Of a stretch of DNA of 64,000 bases, positions 37,352-45,232 are shown one piece after another. Each line of letters opens with the position of its first letter. The first letter of the stretch is position 1. Source of the DNA: Gordonia sp. KTR9 (lineage in GTDB: Bacteria > Actinomycetota > Actinomycetes > Mycobacteriales > Mycobacteriaceae); contig NC_018581.1 in assembly GCF_000143885.2 (NCBI RefSeq), positions 4,402,001-4,466,000 of the forward strand. Reading direction: 5' to 3'. The translations under genes and the position numbers were made by a program. Under the pieces are notes generated by a model. It was not told the DNA's origin. It searched no databases and saw only the letters and a list, made by a program, of their open reading frames with translations.

Positions 37352-38257
37352 TCAGGAGGTCTTGGGGGCGAAGAGCTTCGACACCGCCTTGGCACCGAAG
37401 TAGACGATGGCGACGAGGATCACCAGCGTCAGCGCCGCACCCCACACCTGGTCGAAGGCGCCCGGCCCGTTGTTGTACTGCTGCACCATCATCAGCGGCA
37501 GCGACTGCTGGTTGCCGTCGAACGGGTTGAAGTTCATCGCTCGCGTCGCGCCGACGAGGATCAGCACCGGTGCCGATTCACCCATCACCCGGGCGATCGC
37601 GAGCATGACGCCGGTGACGATGCCCGACAGTGCCGTCGGCAGGACGATCTTCACGATGGTCTTCCACTTGGGGATGCCCAACGCGTACGACGCCTCCCGC
37701 AGGTCCTGCGGCACGATCTTCAGCATCTCCTCGGTGGCGCGGACCACCAGCGGAACCATCAGGAGCACCAGCGCGATGGCCACCACGAATCCCGAGCGGG
37801 GCAGGCCGAGTGTGGTGCGCCATACCGCGTAGACGAACAGCGCGGCGACGATCGACGGCACGCCGGAGAGGATGTCGACCATGAAGGTGGTGACGCGTGC
37901 CAGGAGCGATTTCTTGGTCGCGTACTCCACCAGGTAGATGGCGACGAAGATGCCCAGGGGAATGGAGATGACGGCGGCGAGCGCGGTCTGCATCAGGGTG
38001 CCGACGATCGCGTTGGCCGCACCGCCCTTCCGCTCGGCCTGGGTCCACCAGTCGATGTCGAGGATGGTCTCGATACCCCGCGACAGCAGGGTGAAGACCA
38101 GCCAGAGGAGCGGGACGAGTGCCACCAGGAGGGCGGCGATGACGGCGACACGCACGGTGGCGTCGGTGAAACGCCGGCGCCCGGACATCGGGGTGAAGCC
38201 CGACGGCTTCTTGACCGGGTCGGCCGCGGAAGTTGTCGTTGTCACAGACATGGTCAC
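37352..38257 (-). CDS. pstA: Phosphate ABC transporter permease PstA
   Basis: A 301-residue membrane permease with six predicted helices. The cytoplasmic EAA loop that docks on PstB is [20 protein letters not shown] followed by the [10 protein letters not shown] helix. The GTG at 38257 overlaps the pstC stop (GTGA), and an ATG two codons later is an equally possible start, so the two permeases are translationally coupled. The cytoplasmic N-terminus is Thr/Ser-rich. Confidence 0.95.
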   Translation of the reverse strand: MTMSVTTTTSAADPVKKPSGFTPMSGRRRFTDATVRVAVIAALLVALVPLLWLVFTLLSRGIETILDIDWWTQAERKGGAANAIVGTLMQTALAAVISIPLGIFVAIYLVEYATKKSLLARVTTFMVDILSGVPSIVAALFVYAVWRTTLGLPRSGFVVAIALVLLMVPLVVRATEEMLKIVPQDLREASYALGIPKWKTIVKIVLPTALSGIVTGVMLAIARVMGESAPVLILVGATRAMNFNPFDGNQQSLPLMMVQQYNNGPGAFDQVWGAALTLVILVAIVYFGAKAVSKLFAPKTS

Positions 38258-39312
38258 TTCTTTCCGGCGACGACCGCGCGGGCGGCGGCGTTGACGATGA
38301 AGGTCAGGACGAACAGGGTCAGGCCGGCCGAGATGTAGGCGCCGGTCTTCGCCGGCGAGTCGAACTCGGCCGCGTTGTTGGCGATCTTCGTGGCGAAGGT
38401 CTCGCCGCTCTCCATCAGGTTGAAGTTCATCGGCCCGACGGTCGAGATGATGAGCAGCAGCGCCATCGTCTCGCCGAGCGCGCGGCCCAGGCCGAGCATC
38501 GACCCGGAGATGTAACCGGAGAACCCGAAGGGCAGCACCGCGACCTTGACGACCTCGAACTTGGTGGCGCCCAGCGCGAGCGCCGCCTCACGATGACCCT
38601 TCGGGGTCTGCATGAAGACCTCGCGGGTCACCGCGGTGATGATCGGCAGGATCATGACGGCGAGCACGATTCCCGCGGTCAGCAGCGTTCCGCCGGTGCT
38701 CATGTTGGCGACCTGGGTGGGCTGCTGGAAGAAGGGCAGGAAGCCGAGGTTCGCGACCAGCCACTCGTTCACCGGCACCAGCGCCGGGCCGAGCACGAGG
38801 ATGCCCCAGAGGCCGTAGACGATCGAGGGCACAGCGGCCAGGAGGTCGACGGTGTAGGTGATCGGGCCGACGAATCGCTTGGGCGCGTATTCGGTCAGGA
38901 AGATCGAGATACCGAGTGCGACGGGCATCGCGATCAGCAACGCGATCACCGACACGACCACCGTCGCATAGAAGAGCTGCGGGATGCCGAAGGCGAGCTG
39001 ATCTCCACTGGTGATCCACTGACCGGTGTAGGTGAAGAAGTTCTCCTCGTTCTTCGCCAGCGACGGGATCGCCTGTGCGAGAAGGAAGAGCGCGATCAGC
39101 GCGATGACGAGGGAGACCACGAACCCCGACCCGACGGCCAGATTCCGGAACACCTTGTCGGCGACCCGGTGATGCGCGGCTGAGTGCAGTGTGGATTCCG
39201 GTTGGTCTGGCGATGACCCGGGGGCGTTCGATTCACCGGTGTCCGGCGGAATCGCGCCACCCTCTTTGCTCAGCGAGGTCATGCGTCCTTCTTGTGATTC
39301 GGCTCTGGTCAT
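38254..39312 (-). CDS. pstC: Phosphate ABC transporter permease PstC
   Basis: A 352-residue membrane permease; the EAA loop is EAALALGATKFEVVKVAVLP followed by the GRALGETMALLL helix. The N-terminal 45 residues are polar and cytoplasmic. Two starts are possible: the ATG at 39312, or one at 39282 that has GAAGGA just upstream; the shorter form may be the real one. It follows pstS after a strong hairpin that probably lowers permease expression relative to the binding protein. Confidence 0.94.
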   Translation of the reverse strand: MTRAESQEGRMTSLSKEGGAIPPDTGESNAPGSSPDQPESTLHSAAHHRVADKVFRNLAVGSGFVVSLVIALIALFLLAQAIPSLAKNEENFFTYTGQWITSGDQLAFGIPQLFYATVVVSVIALLIAMPVALGISIFLTEYAPKRFVGPITYTVDLLAAVPSIVYGLWGILVLGPALVPVNEWLVANLGFLPFFQQPTQVANMSTGGTLLTAGIVLAVMILPIITAVTREVFMQTPKGHREAALALGATKFEVVKVAVLPFGFSGYISGSMLGLGRALGETMALLLIISTVGPMNFNLMESGETFATKIANNAAEFDSPAKTGAYISAGLTLFVLTFIVNAAARAVVAGKK

Positions 39313-39370
39313 TGGGGCACTTCCCGCCGTCTCGTGGACACGCGAAATGTCGTGTCAGTGTGTCAACCAC

Positions 39371-39405
39371 GTGCGCGGGGCCGCAACCGAAGCGGCCCCG
39401 CGCAC
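39371..39405 (-). terminator. Attenuating hairpin between pstS and pstC
   Basis: A perfect 14-bp GC stem (GTGCGCGGGGCCGC and its complement) with a 7-nt loop sits 19 bases after the pstS stop and 58 bases before the pstC start. No T-run follows, so partial termination or protection of the pstS mRNA end is likely, giving more binding protein than permease. Confidence 0.65.
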
Positions 39406-39423
39406 GCGATCAGATGGGGTTGA

Positions 39424-40500
39424 TCAGGCGTTCCCGGACCCACCGGACAGCGAATCGATGGTTCCCTGCAGCTTGGCCTTGAAGGCGTCGGGGACCGGCA
39501 CGTAGCCGATCTCCTCGAGGCCGGCCTGGCCGTCGTTGAGGATTCCGGTGAAGGCGTCCTTCAAGGTCTGGCTGGTGGCCTCGTCCTCGTAGCCCGCGGA
39601 GCAGACGATCGAGTACGGGGTGAGCAGCAGCGGGTACGCACCCGGAGCCTTGGAGGCGAACAGCGCGTCGGTGTCGACGACGAGGTCCTTGCTGGCCGGG
39701 TCCTTGAAGGCCAGCGACTCGAGGGCGGTACCGGCGCTCTCGGCGTTCAGCGCGACCGGGCCGGCACCGAAGTCGACCTGCGCCACTCCGAGGTCGTTCT
39801 CGGTGGCGAAGCCCCACTCGACGTAGGTGATCGATCCGGGGGTCTTCTTCACGGTGTCGCCGACGCCGGTGGACTTCGAGGCACCCGAGCCGACGCCCTT
39901 GGGAGCGAATTCCTTGCTGTGCTCGTACGGCCAGTCGGCGGGAGCCGAGTTCTCCAGGAAGCGCTGGAAGTTGTCGGTGGTACCGGAGCTGTCCGAGCGG
40001 TACACCGGGACGATGTCGCTGGCGGGCAGCTGCACGCCCGGGTTCAGCGCGGCCACGGCCGGGTCGTTCCACTTGGTGATCTTGCCGTTGAAGATCTTCG
40101 CGATGACGCTCGGGTTGAGCTTGAGGTCGTCGACACCTTCGAGGTTGTAGGCGACCGCGACGGGACCGACGACCAGCGGCAGGTGCCACGGGGCGTTGCC
40201 GTTGCAGCGCGCGGTGGCCTCGGTGACCTCGTCGGCCTTGAGGGCGGAGTCCGACCCGGCGAAGTCGACGTCACCCGCGATGAACTTCTTGATGCCGTCA
40301 CCGGAGCCGCTGCCGGTGTAGTCGAGCACGACGTCACTGTTGTCGGTCAGGACCTGGCTGAAGTGCTCCATGGCCTTCTGCTGCGCGGTGGAGCCCTCGC
40401 CGCTGACCGTCTGTTCGCTTCCCCCACCGCACGCCGTCACGAGAGTCAGTGCCGCGATCGCCGACACCGACGCCAGGGCGCCGTTCCGATTGATTTTCAC
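39424..40500 (-). CDS. pstS: Phosphate-binding lipoprotein PstS
   Basis: Extracytoplasmic phosphate receptor for PstCAB. The 358-residue precursor has a signal peptide ending in the lipobox LVTAC followed by Gly/Ser. Phosphate-binding loops are visible: SGEGSTAQQ, YTGSGSGDGIKKF and YRSDSSGTTDNF. The GTG at 40500, with AAAGG upstream, puts Lys/Arg residues right before the hydrophobic core; the longer upstream frame would bury the signal. A PHO-box-like repeat precedes it. It diverges from the iron-box-controlled operon at 40733. Confidence 0.95.
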   Translation of the reverse strand: MKINRNGALASVSAIAALTLVTACGGGSEQTVSGEGSTAQQKAMEHFSQVLTDNSDVVLDYTGSGSGDGIKKFIAGDVDFAGSDSALKADEVTEATARCNGNAPWHLPLVVGPVAVAYNLEGVDDLKLNPSVIAKIFNGKITKWNDPAVAALNPGVQLPASDIVPVYRSDSSGTTDNFQRFLENSAPADWPYEHSKEFAPKGVGSGASKSTGVGDTVKKTPGSITYVEWGFATENDLGVAQVDFGAGPVALNAESAGTALESLAFKDPASKDLVVDTDALFASKAPGAYPLLLTPYSIVCSAGYEDEATSQTLKDAFTGILNDGQAGLEEIGYVPVPDAFKAKLQGTIDSLSGGSGNA

Positions 40501-40601
40501 CGCTGGTGTTGCCTTTCCGTTCGCGTTCTCCGCCCCGACTGGCGTCGGGTCCGGAGTGTCCGAATGGAAAGCTATGGGGGCGTGGTGGACTGATCCCCTA
40601 C

Positions 40602-40623
40602 AAAAGATGAACTGCGGGTGAAC
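40602..40623 (-). promoter_or_regulatory. PHO-box-like direct repeat before pstS
   Basis: On the minus strand GTTCACCCGCA is followed by GTTCATCTTTT, two 11-bp units beginning GTTCA. GTTCACCCG matches the PhoP-box unit described in Streptomyces closely. The box is about 100 bases upstream of the pstS GTG, fitting activation by the SenX3-RegX3/PhoR-PhoP type system at low phosphate. Confidence 0.65.
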
Positions 40624-40695
40624 TGGCCAAGGCAGACGGGGTGAGAACAACTTCGGGGCGAGCGTACGTGATCTGCGTAACCCGACATTCGGGAC

Positions 40696-40714
40696 TTAGG
40701 CAAGCCTTGCTATA
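40696..40714 (+). promoter_or_regulatory. DtxR/IdeR-like iron box at the start of the glycan operon
   Basis: TTAGGCAAGCCTTGCTATA matches 15 of 19 positions of TWAGGTWAGSCTWACCTWA. It overlaps a TATAGT -10 (40711-40716) 16 bases before the ATG at 40733, where a bound iron-loaded repressor would block RNA polymerase. The leader would be very short or absent. Confidence 0.6.
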
Positions 40715-40732
40715 GTTTACCGGATCGCACTC

Positions 40733-42034
40733 ATGGCAACACCCTCACCCACCCCGGCTTCGACCCCCCGGCACGTCGACCCACCGGCATCCCGACCCGG
40801 CACGCTTTCGCGTTTCCGCTGCGCGGCGATCGACCTGCTGCACGGACACAACCGGGCGGCACTGGTGATCGGCCCGCTCGACCTCCCGTCCCGCGCGGTG
40901 GCCGCCGACCGGATCGTGCGCCTCGCGCGGGTGGGGCCGCACTCCCGCGTCGGCCTCCTTCCCTCGCCCCATCGACGCGAGTGGGTCTTCGACCCCGACG
41001 CCGCCGCCGACTCGGTCGTCGACGCGTCACCGCCGGCGCCCGGCACAGACCCGGCCCGCCTGTTCGATGTTCTGTACTCGTTGCCCCACCGGCCGTTGCG
41101 GATCGTGCTGGCCGGCGACCATCTCGCCCTGGACTACGACCACGGACTCGGCGACCTCACCCTGCTGAATCTCATCGTCGACGTCATCGTGGGCGCGGTC
41201 GACCCGTCGACGCTGCCGCGCCGGGGACCTGTTCTCCCCCCGCTGCTGGTCGCGTCTGCGATCACGGTGGCCGACCCGCGCCGCGCCGTCTCGCTGCTGC
41301 GCTTCCAGCGGCACCGCGAACCCGTCGAGCCGCCTCGCACCCGACGCCCGGTTCCGCCACGACGGCCGGTCTCCGCGAACGTCCACATCGCGGCCCCCGC
41401 GGTGGACGCGATCCGGGCCGGGCGGACGTCGTCCATTCCGGGAACGGGGCTGTTCGCCATCTACACGGTTGCCCTGGTCGCGGCGCTGACCGAGGCGGGC
41501 GTCCGGCTCGACCCGATGGTCACGTTGCCCTTCGACGCCCGCACATACCTGCCATCCGCGACGCGGACCTACGCCAATTTCTCTGCCGGGCTGAGCTTCC
41601 CCGTAGACGAGGCCACCTCGGCTGCCGCGCTGCAACGCGCGATGACCGCGTCGGCCCGGATGGGACGGCCGACCGCCAACCTGGCACTCGCCACGATCAA
41701 GACCCTGTGCCGTCCCCGCGACGACCGCGACTCGGCGTCGCCGGCCCAGCACGTCCCGGCCGACGGTCGGGTCCGTGCCGAACTGCTCCACTCGAGTGTC
41801 GGCCACCTGCCCGGACATGAACGCGGCTGGCAATGGTCCGACCCCGCCCGCGCCGCGGTCATCGGGGTGGCCACGCCGCCGTCGGCAACCGGGATCACGG
41901 TCACGACCGGTTTCGTGGGCGGCGCGGTCTCGATGACCGCGGCGTTCCGCGACGACGTCTTCGACCCGGCGCGCATTCGCGCGGCGATGGACGCCGTCGC
42001 CGGGCACGCCGCACGGATCGTCGGGGTGCCCTGA
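40733..42034 (+). CDS. Condensation-domain-fold (CoA-dependent acyltransferase-like) protein
   Basis: A 433-residue stand-alone protein of the NRPS condensation / PapA / WES fold. The active-site HxxxD is present in LDYDHGLGDLTLL at about residue 140, in the position of the HHxxxDG motif, and the C-terminal half has the expected FDARTYLPSATRTYANFSAG region. It carries no adenylation or carrier domain. As first gene of an operon with glycosyltransferases, and with an A-T-TE protein 10 kb away, it could transfer an acyl group onto a glycan or glycolipid. That substrate is an inference. Its promoter carries an iron box. The N-terminal 25 residues are Pro/Thr/Ser-rich. Confidence 0.7.
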   Translation: MATPSPTPASTPRHVDPPASRPGTLSRFRCAAIDLLHGHNRAALVIGPLDLPSRAVAADRIVRLARVGPHSRVGLLPSPHRREWVFDPDAAADSVVDASPPAPGTDPARLFDVLYSLPHRPLRIVLAGDHLALDYDHGLGDLTLLNLIVDVIVGAVDPSTLPRRGPVLPPLLVASAITVADPRRAVSLLRFQRHREPVEPPRTRRPVPPRRPVSANVHIAAPAVDAIRAGRTSSIPGTGLFAIYTVALVAALTEAGVRLDPMVTLPFDARTYLPSATRTYANFSAGLSFPVDEATSAAALQRAMTASARMGRPTANLALATIKTLCRPRDDRDSASPAQHVPADGRVRAELLHSSVGHLPGHERGWQWSDPARAAVIGVATPPSATGITVTTGFVGGAVSMTAAFRDDVFDPARIRAAMDAVAGHAARIVGVP

Positions 42035-42099
42035 CGTCCACCACTCCCCCGGTCACACCACGAACCACATCTGATCCCGAGCTACCGAAGGCCGAAACC

Positions 42100-43095
42100 G
42101 TGCTGTCCTCCCATCCTGTCGATCCACTGGCCGACCAGGCGACCCCCGTCCCGGGTGCCCCCGACCCCGACGCCCCGGTCCGCCCCTATCCGACCCTGTC
42201 GGTGGTCGTCTGCTGTTACACCGAACGCAGGCGCCGGCTGCTCGACATCGCGATCGCCGAGATCCGGGCACAGCTCGGCCCCGGCGACGAACTCGTCCTC
42301 GTCGTCGATCACAACGAGACCCTGTGGGCCGACCTCGCGGCCGCACATCCCGACGCGGTCGTGTGCGCGAACGAGGGATCCCGCGGGCTCTCCGACGCGC
42401 GCAACTCCGGCACCGCCGCCGCCCGCGGTGACATCGTCGTCTTCATCGACGACGACGCGTGCCCGGCACCGGGGGCACTCGCGGCCGTTCGGGCCCGATG
42501 CACGGACGCCGACGTCGTGGCGGTGGGGGGAGCCGTTGTGGCGCAGTGGGATTCGCCCGCGCCCCGGTGGTTTCCCGAAGAATTCGGATGGGTGATCGGT
42601 TGCGACTACCGAGGACTGCCCGGCGACGGCTCGGCCATCCGCAACCCGATCGGCGCCGCCATGGCGGTCCGCCGGGACGCACTGACCGACATCGGCGGAT
42701 TCTCGACGCGGCTCGGCCGGCGCGGCACGATGCCCGCCGGGTGCGAGGAAACCCTCATGGGCATCGACCTGCGTCGTCGCGATCCTTCCTCGAAGATCGT
42801 GCGCGACACCACTTTCGGGGTCACCCATGCGGTGACCGACGACCGCGCCCGGTTCGTCTACTTTGCCCGTAGGTGCTACCAAGAGGGACGCTCCAAGGCG
42901 ATTCTGTCCGAATTGGCCGGCACCGGCGATGCCCTGTCGAGCGAGCGGAGATACACCACCCGGGTGCTGCCCTCCGGGGTCTGGCGTCATCGCCGGACCC
43001 CGAGTCGTGTCGGCGCGCTCGTCATGGGCTTCGTGTTCACCTGTGCCGGATACGTTTCCGGCCTCGCCCGCCGCGACCGGGGTGTGTCCCGATGA
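42100..43095 (+). CDS. Family 2 glycosyltransferase
   Basis: A 331-residue GT-A-fold enzyme. The nucleotide-sugar site is visible in TLSVVVCCYTERRRRLL, the family SDARNSGTAAARGDIV stretch, and the metal-binding FIDDDACP (DxD). The acceptor region includes NPIGAAMAVRRDAL and GCEETLMGIDLRR, with Glu-Glu-Thr replacing the common ED motif. The C-terminus has a hydrophobic stretch and may touch the membrane. No ATG lies in the right place; the GTG at 42100 with GAAGG eight bases upstream is the best start. Its stop overlaps the next start (ATGA). Sugar donor unknown. Confidence 0.82.
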   Translation: MLSSHPVDPLADQATPVPGAPDPDAPVRPYPTLSVVVCCYTERRRRLLDIAIAEIRAQLGPGDELVLVVDHNETLWADLAAAHPDAVVCANEGSRGLSDARNSGTAAARGDIVVFIDDDACPAPGALAAVRARCTDADVVAVGGAVVAQWDSPAPRWFPEEFGWVIGCDYRGLPGDGSAIRNPIGAAMAVRRDALTDIGGFSTRLGRRGTMPAGCEETLMGIDLRRRDPSSKIVRDTTFGVTHAVTDDRARFVYFARRCYQEGRSKAILSELAGTGDALSSERRYTTRVLPSGVWRHRRTPSRVGALVMGFVFTCAGYVSGLARRDRGVSR

Positions 43096-43901
43096 TGGGG
43101 CCCGGACGACTGCTGGCGTCGATGGGCGCGGTGGTGGCGACGGCGGTGTCGGCGTGTTCGGCACCGACCGTCCTGGCCGAACCCGACAACGGGCCCGAGG
43201 TCATCTTCGTCGACGAGTTCGACGGCCCCGCGCGTGCACCGGACGACCCCTGGCAGATGATGACCGGCGGCGGGGGCTGGGGCAACGACGAAGCGCAGGT
43301 GTACACCGACTCGCCGGCCAACGCCCGGATCGACGGCGAGGGACATCTGGCCATCACCGCGCGACGGGGACCCGACGGTTACACCTCGGCCAGGTTGTCC
43401 ACGAAGGACCGGTTGTCGGTCACCTACGGCCGGGTCAGTGCCCGCATCGCCGTACCCGCCGGCACCGGCCTTCACCCCGCGTTCTGGATGCTCGGCGACG
43501 ACATCGACGAGGTCGGCTGGCCCGCGGCCGGGGAGATCGACATCATCGAGACACTCAACCAGGCACCCGAGTACCACACCGGCGTCCACGTCCCGCAGGC
43601 ATCATCCGAACGGGGACAGAACATCTCGAGGTCGGGCGTGCCCGCCCAGCCACTGGCCTCGACCTTCCGTACCTACTGGGTGAACAAGCTCCCGGGCCGG
43701 ATCGAGAGCGGGATCGACGACCAACGGCTGTTCGTCGTCGAGCCCGGGGATCTGGCACCGGACTCGCGGTGGGTACTCGATCAGCCCTTCCACCTACTTC
43801 TCAACCTCGCCGTCGGGGGCAACTGGCCCGGACCGACCGACGACACGACACCTGCGGAGAACATCATGCTCGTCGACTGGGTCCGGGTGACCGCACCGTG
43901 A
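43092..43901 (+). CDS. GH16 glycoside hydrolase lipoprotein
   Basis: A 269-residue exported endo-glucanase/transglycosylase-type enzyme. The signal peptide ends in the lipobox VSAC, so it is a lipoprotein. The retaining catalytic motif is GEIDIIETLN (nucleophile and acid/base glutamates); HPAFWMLGDD precedes it, and NLAVGGNWPG is typical of laminarinase-like GH16. A hydrolase inside a glycosyltransferase operon recalls ExoK of succinoglycan synthesis, which trims nascent polymer, and a similar chain-length role is likely here. Start and stop overlap both neighbours (ATGA and GTGA), so translation is coupled. Confidence 0.9.
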   Translation: MMGPGRLLASMGAVVATAVSACSAPTVLAEPDNGPEVIFVDEFDGPARAPDDPWQMMTGGGGWGNDEAQVYTDSPANARIDGEGHLAITARRGPDGYTSARLSTKDRLSVTYGRVSARIAVPAGTGLHPAFWMLGDDIDEVGWPAAGEIDIIETLNQAPEYHTGVHVPQASSERGQNISRSGVPAQPLASTFRTYWVNKLPGRIESGIDDQRLFVVEPGDLAPDSRWVLDQPFHLLLNLAVGGNWPGPTDDTTPAENIMLVDWVRVTAP

Positions 43902-45232
43902 CAACCGACTACGTCCACGACGCGGCGGGTGCCACCGCCGAGCCGGACCCCGTCCCACTCGATCCCGCGATGCCGCTCGAGGGCGCCCCCGAATGGCCGG
44001 GCGCCACCTGGGTAGGGATGCTCGATGTCGCCGAGATCACCGGCGACGACCGGGATCCCGATTCGGTCTCCGACGGAATGGTCACGTGCGCCCCACTCGA
44101 CGCCGCCGGTTATGGGCGAGCCCGGGTTCTCCTCCGGCACGGGTCCGCGCCCATCCGGTTCGTCGACGCCCCGATCGTCGACGGCCTGGTGCGTGTCCCG
44201 GTCGCACCGTACGCTCTGCCGGACTTGCCATCTCGTGCCTCACTGCCGCCGATCAGCGTCGTCGTCTGCACGCATGAGCGGCCGGGCATGCTGGCCGATG
44301 CACTGTCCTCGTTGCAACGACTCGACTATCCCGACTACGAGGTGGTCGTCGTCGACAACGCACCCCGCACCGACGGCACGCGACGCGTGGTGGACGCGCT
44401 CGACGATCCGCGGTTCCGGCTCGTGACCGAGCCGGTGGCCGGACTGTCCAACGCGCGCAACGCCGGTCTGCTCGCCGCCGCTCACGACCTCGTGGCCTAC
44501 ACCGACGACGACGTCGTCGCCGACGCCGGGTGGCTGCTCGGCCTGGCCCAGGGTTTCGGCCGGTCACCGGAGATCGCGTGTGTGTGCGGAATGGTGCCGA
44601 GCGGGGAATTGCGGACGCGGTCCCAGATCTACTTCGACTGGCGGGTTTCCTGGGCGGATTCCATGCGGGCACGGGTCTTCTCGCTCGCCGACCCACCGTC
44701 GGATCTCCCGTTGTTCCCCTTCCAGATCGGCGTCTACGGCACCGGTGCGAACTTCGCGATCCGCCGGGACGTCGCCCTGGCGCTGGGCGGATTCGACGAG
44801 GCGCTCGGGGCCGGGACACGAACGCGGGGAGGCGAGGACATCGACATGTTCTTCCGCATCCTGACGGCCGGCCATGCGCTGGCCAACGAGCCGGATTCGA
44901 TCATCTGGCACCGGCATCGCAGCACCGACGAGGATCTCCTGAAACAGTCACGGGGATACGGACTCGGGCTCGGTGCATGGCTGACGAAGGTCGCCACCGA
45001 GCGGCGTCATCTCGCGCTCGCCCTGCGCGTACTCCGGCGCCGGTCGCGAGCCGTCGCGAGAGCCGGTGCCGCCTACGGCGCGATCACCAGGCCACCGGAG
45101 GGGATCGCGGACGGCGTTGCGGCGCAGGCAGGCCGGCGTGAGGTGTTGTCGGTCGTCGGCGGGCCCGTCGCTCTTGCACGCGAACGGCTTCGCGGCCGGC
45201 GCGCCAGGCCTCTGGCGAAGGCGCGGTCGTGA
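43898..45232 (+). CDS. Family 2 glycosyltransferase with N-terminal extension
   Basis: A 444-residue enzyme. About 110 N-terminal residues of unknown role (MPLEGAPEWPGATWVGMLDV region) precede the GT-A fold: ISVVVCTHERPGMLADALSS, VVVDNAPRTDGTRR, GLSNARNAGLLAAAHDLVAY and the DxD in YTDDDVVAD. GTGANFAIRRDVALALGGFD and GGEDIDMFFR (the ED catalytic pair) follow, so the active site is complete. The GTG at 43898 overlaps the GH16 stop. The C-terminal 100 residues are Arg-rich and may bind the membrane surface. Linkage and donor unknown. Confidence 0.85.
   Translation: MTTDYVHDAAGATAEPDPVPLDPAMPLEGAPEWPGATWVGMLDVAEITGDDRDPDSVSDGMVTCAPLDAAGYGRARVLLRHGSAPIRFVDAPIVDGLVRVPVAPYALPDLPSRASLPPISVVVCTHERPGMLADALSSLQRLDYPDYEVVVVDNAPRTDGTRRVVDALDDPRFRLVTEPVAGLSNARNAGLLAAAHDLVAYTDDDVVADAGWLLGLAQGFGRSPEIACVCGMVPSGELRTRSQIYFDWRVSWADSMRARVFSLADPPSDLPLFPFQIGVYGTGANFAIRRDVALALGGFDEALGAGTRTRGGEDIDMFFRILTAGHALANEPDSIIWHRHRSTDEDLLKQSRGYGLGLGAWLTKVATERRHLALALRVLRRRSRAVARAGAAYGAITRPPEGIADGVAAQAGRREVLSVVGGPVALARERLRGRRARPLAKARS

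Noticed and set aside
42863..43897. Long N-terminal extension of the second glycosyltransferase
   Set aside because: It would overlap the whole GH16 gene. The GTG at 43898, overlapping the GH16 stop, gives a normal protein.
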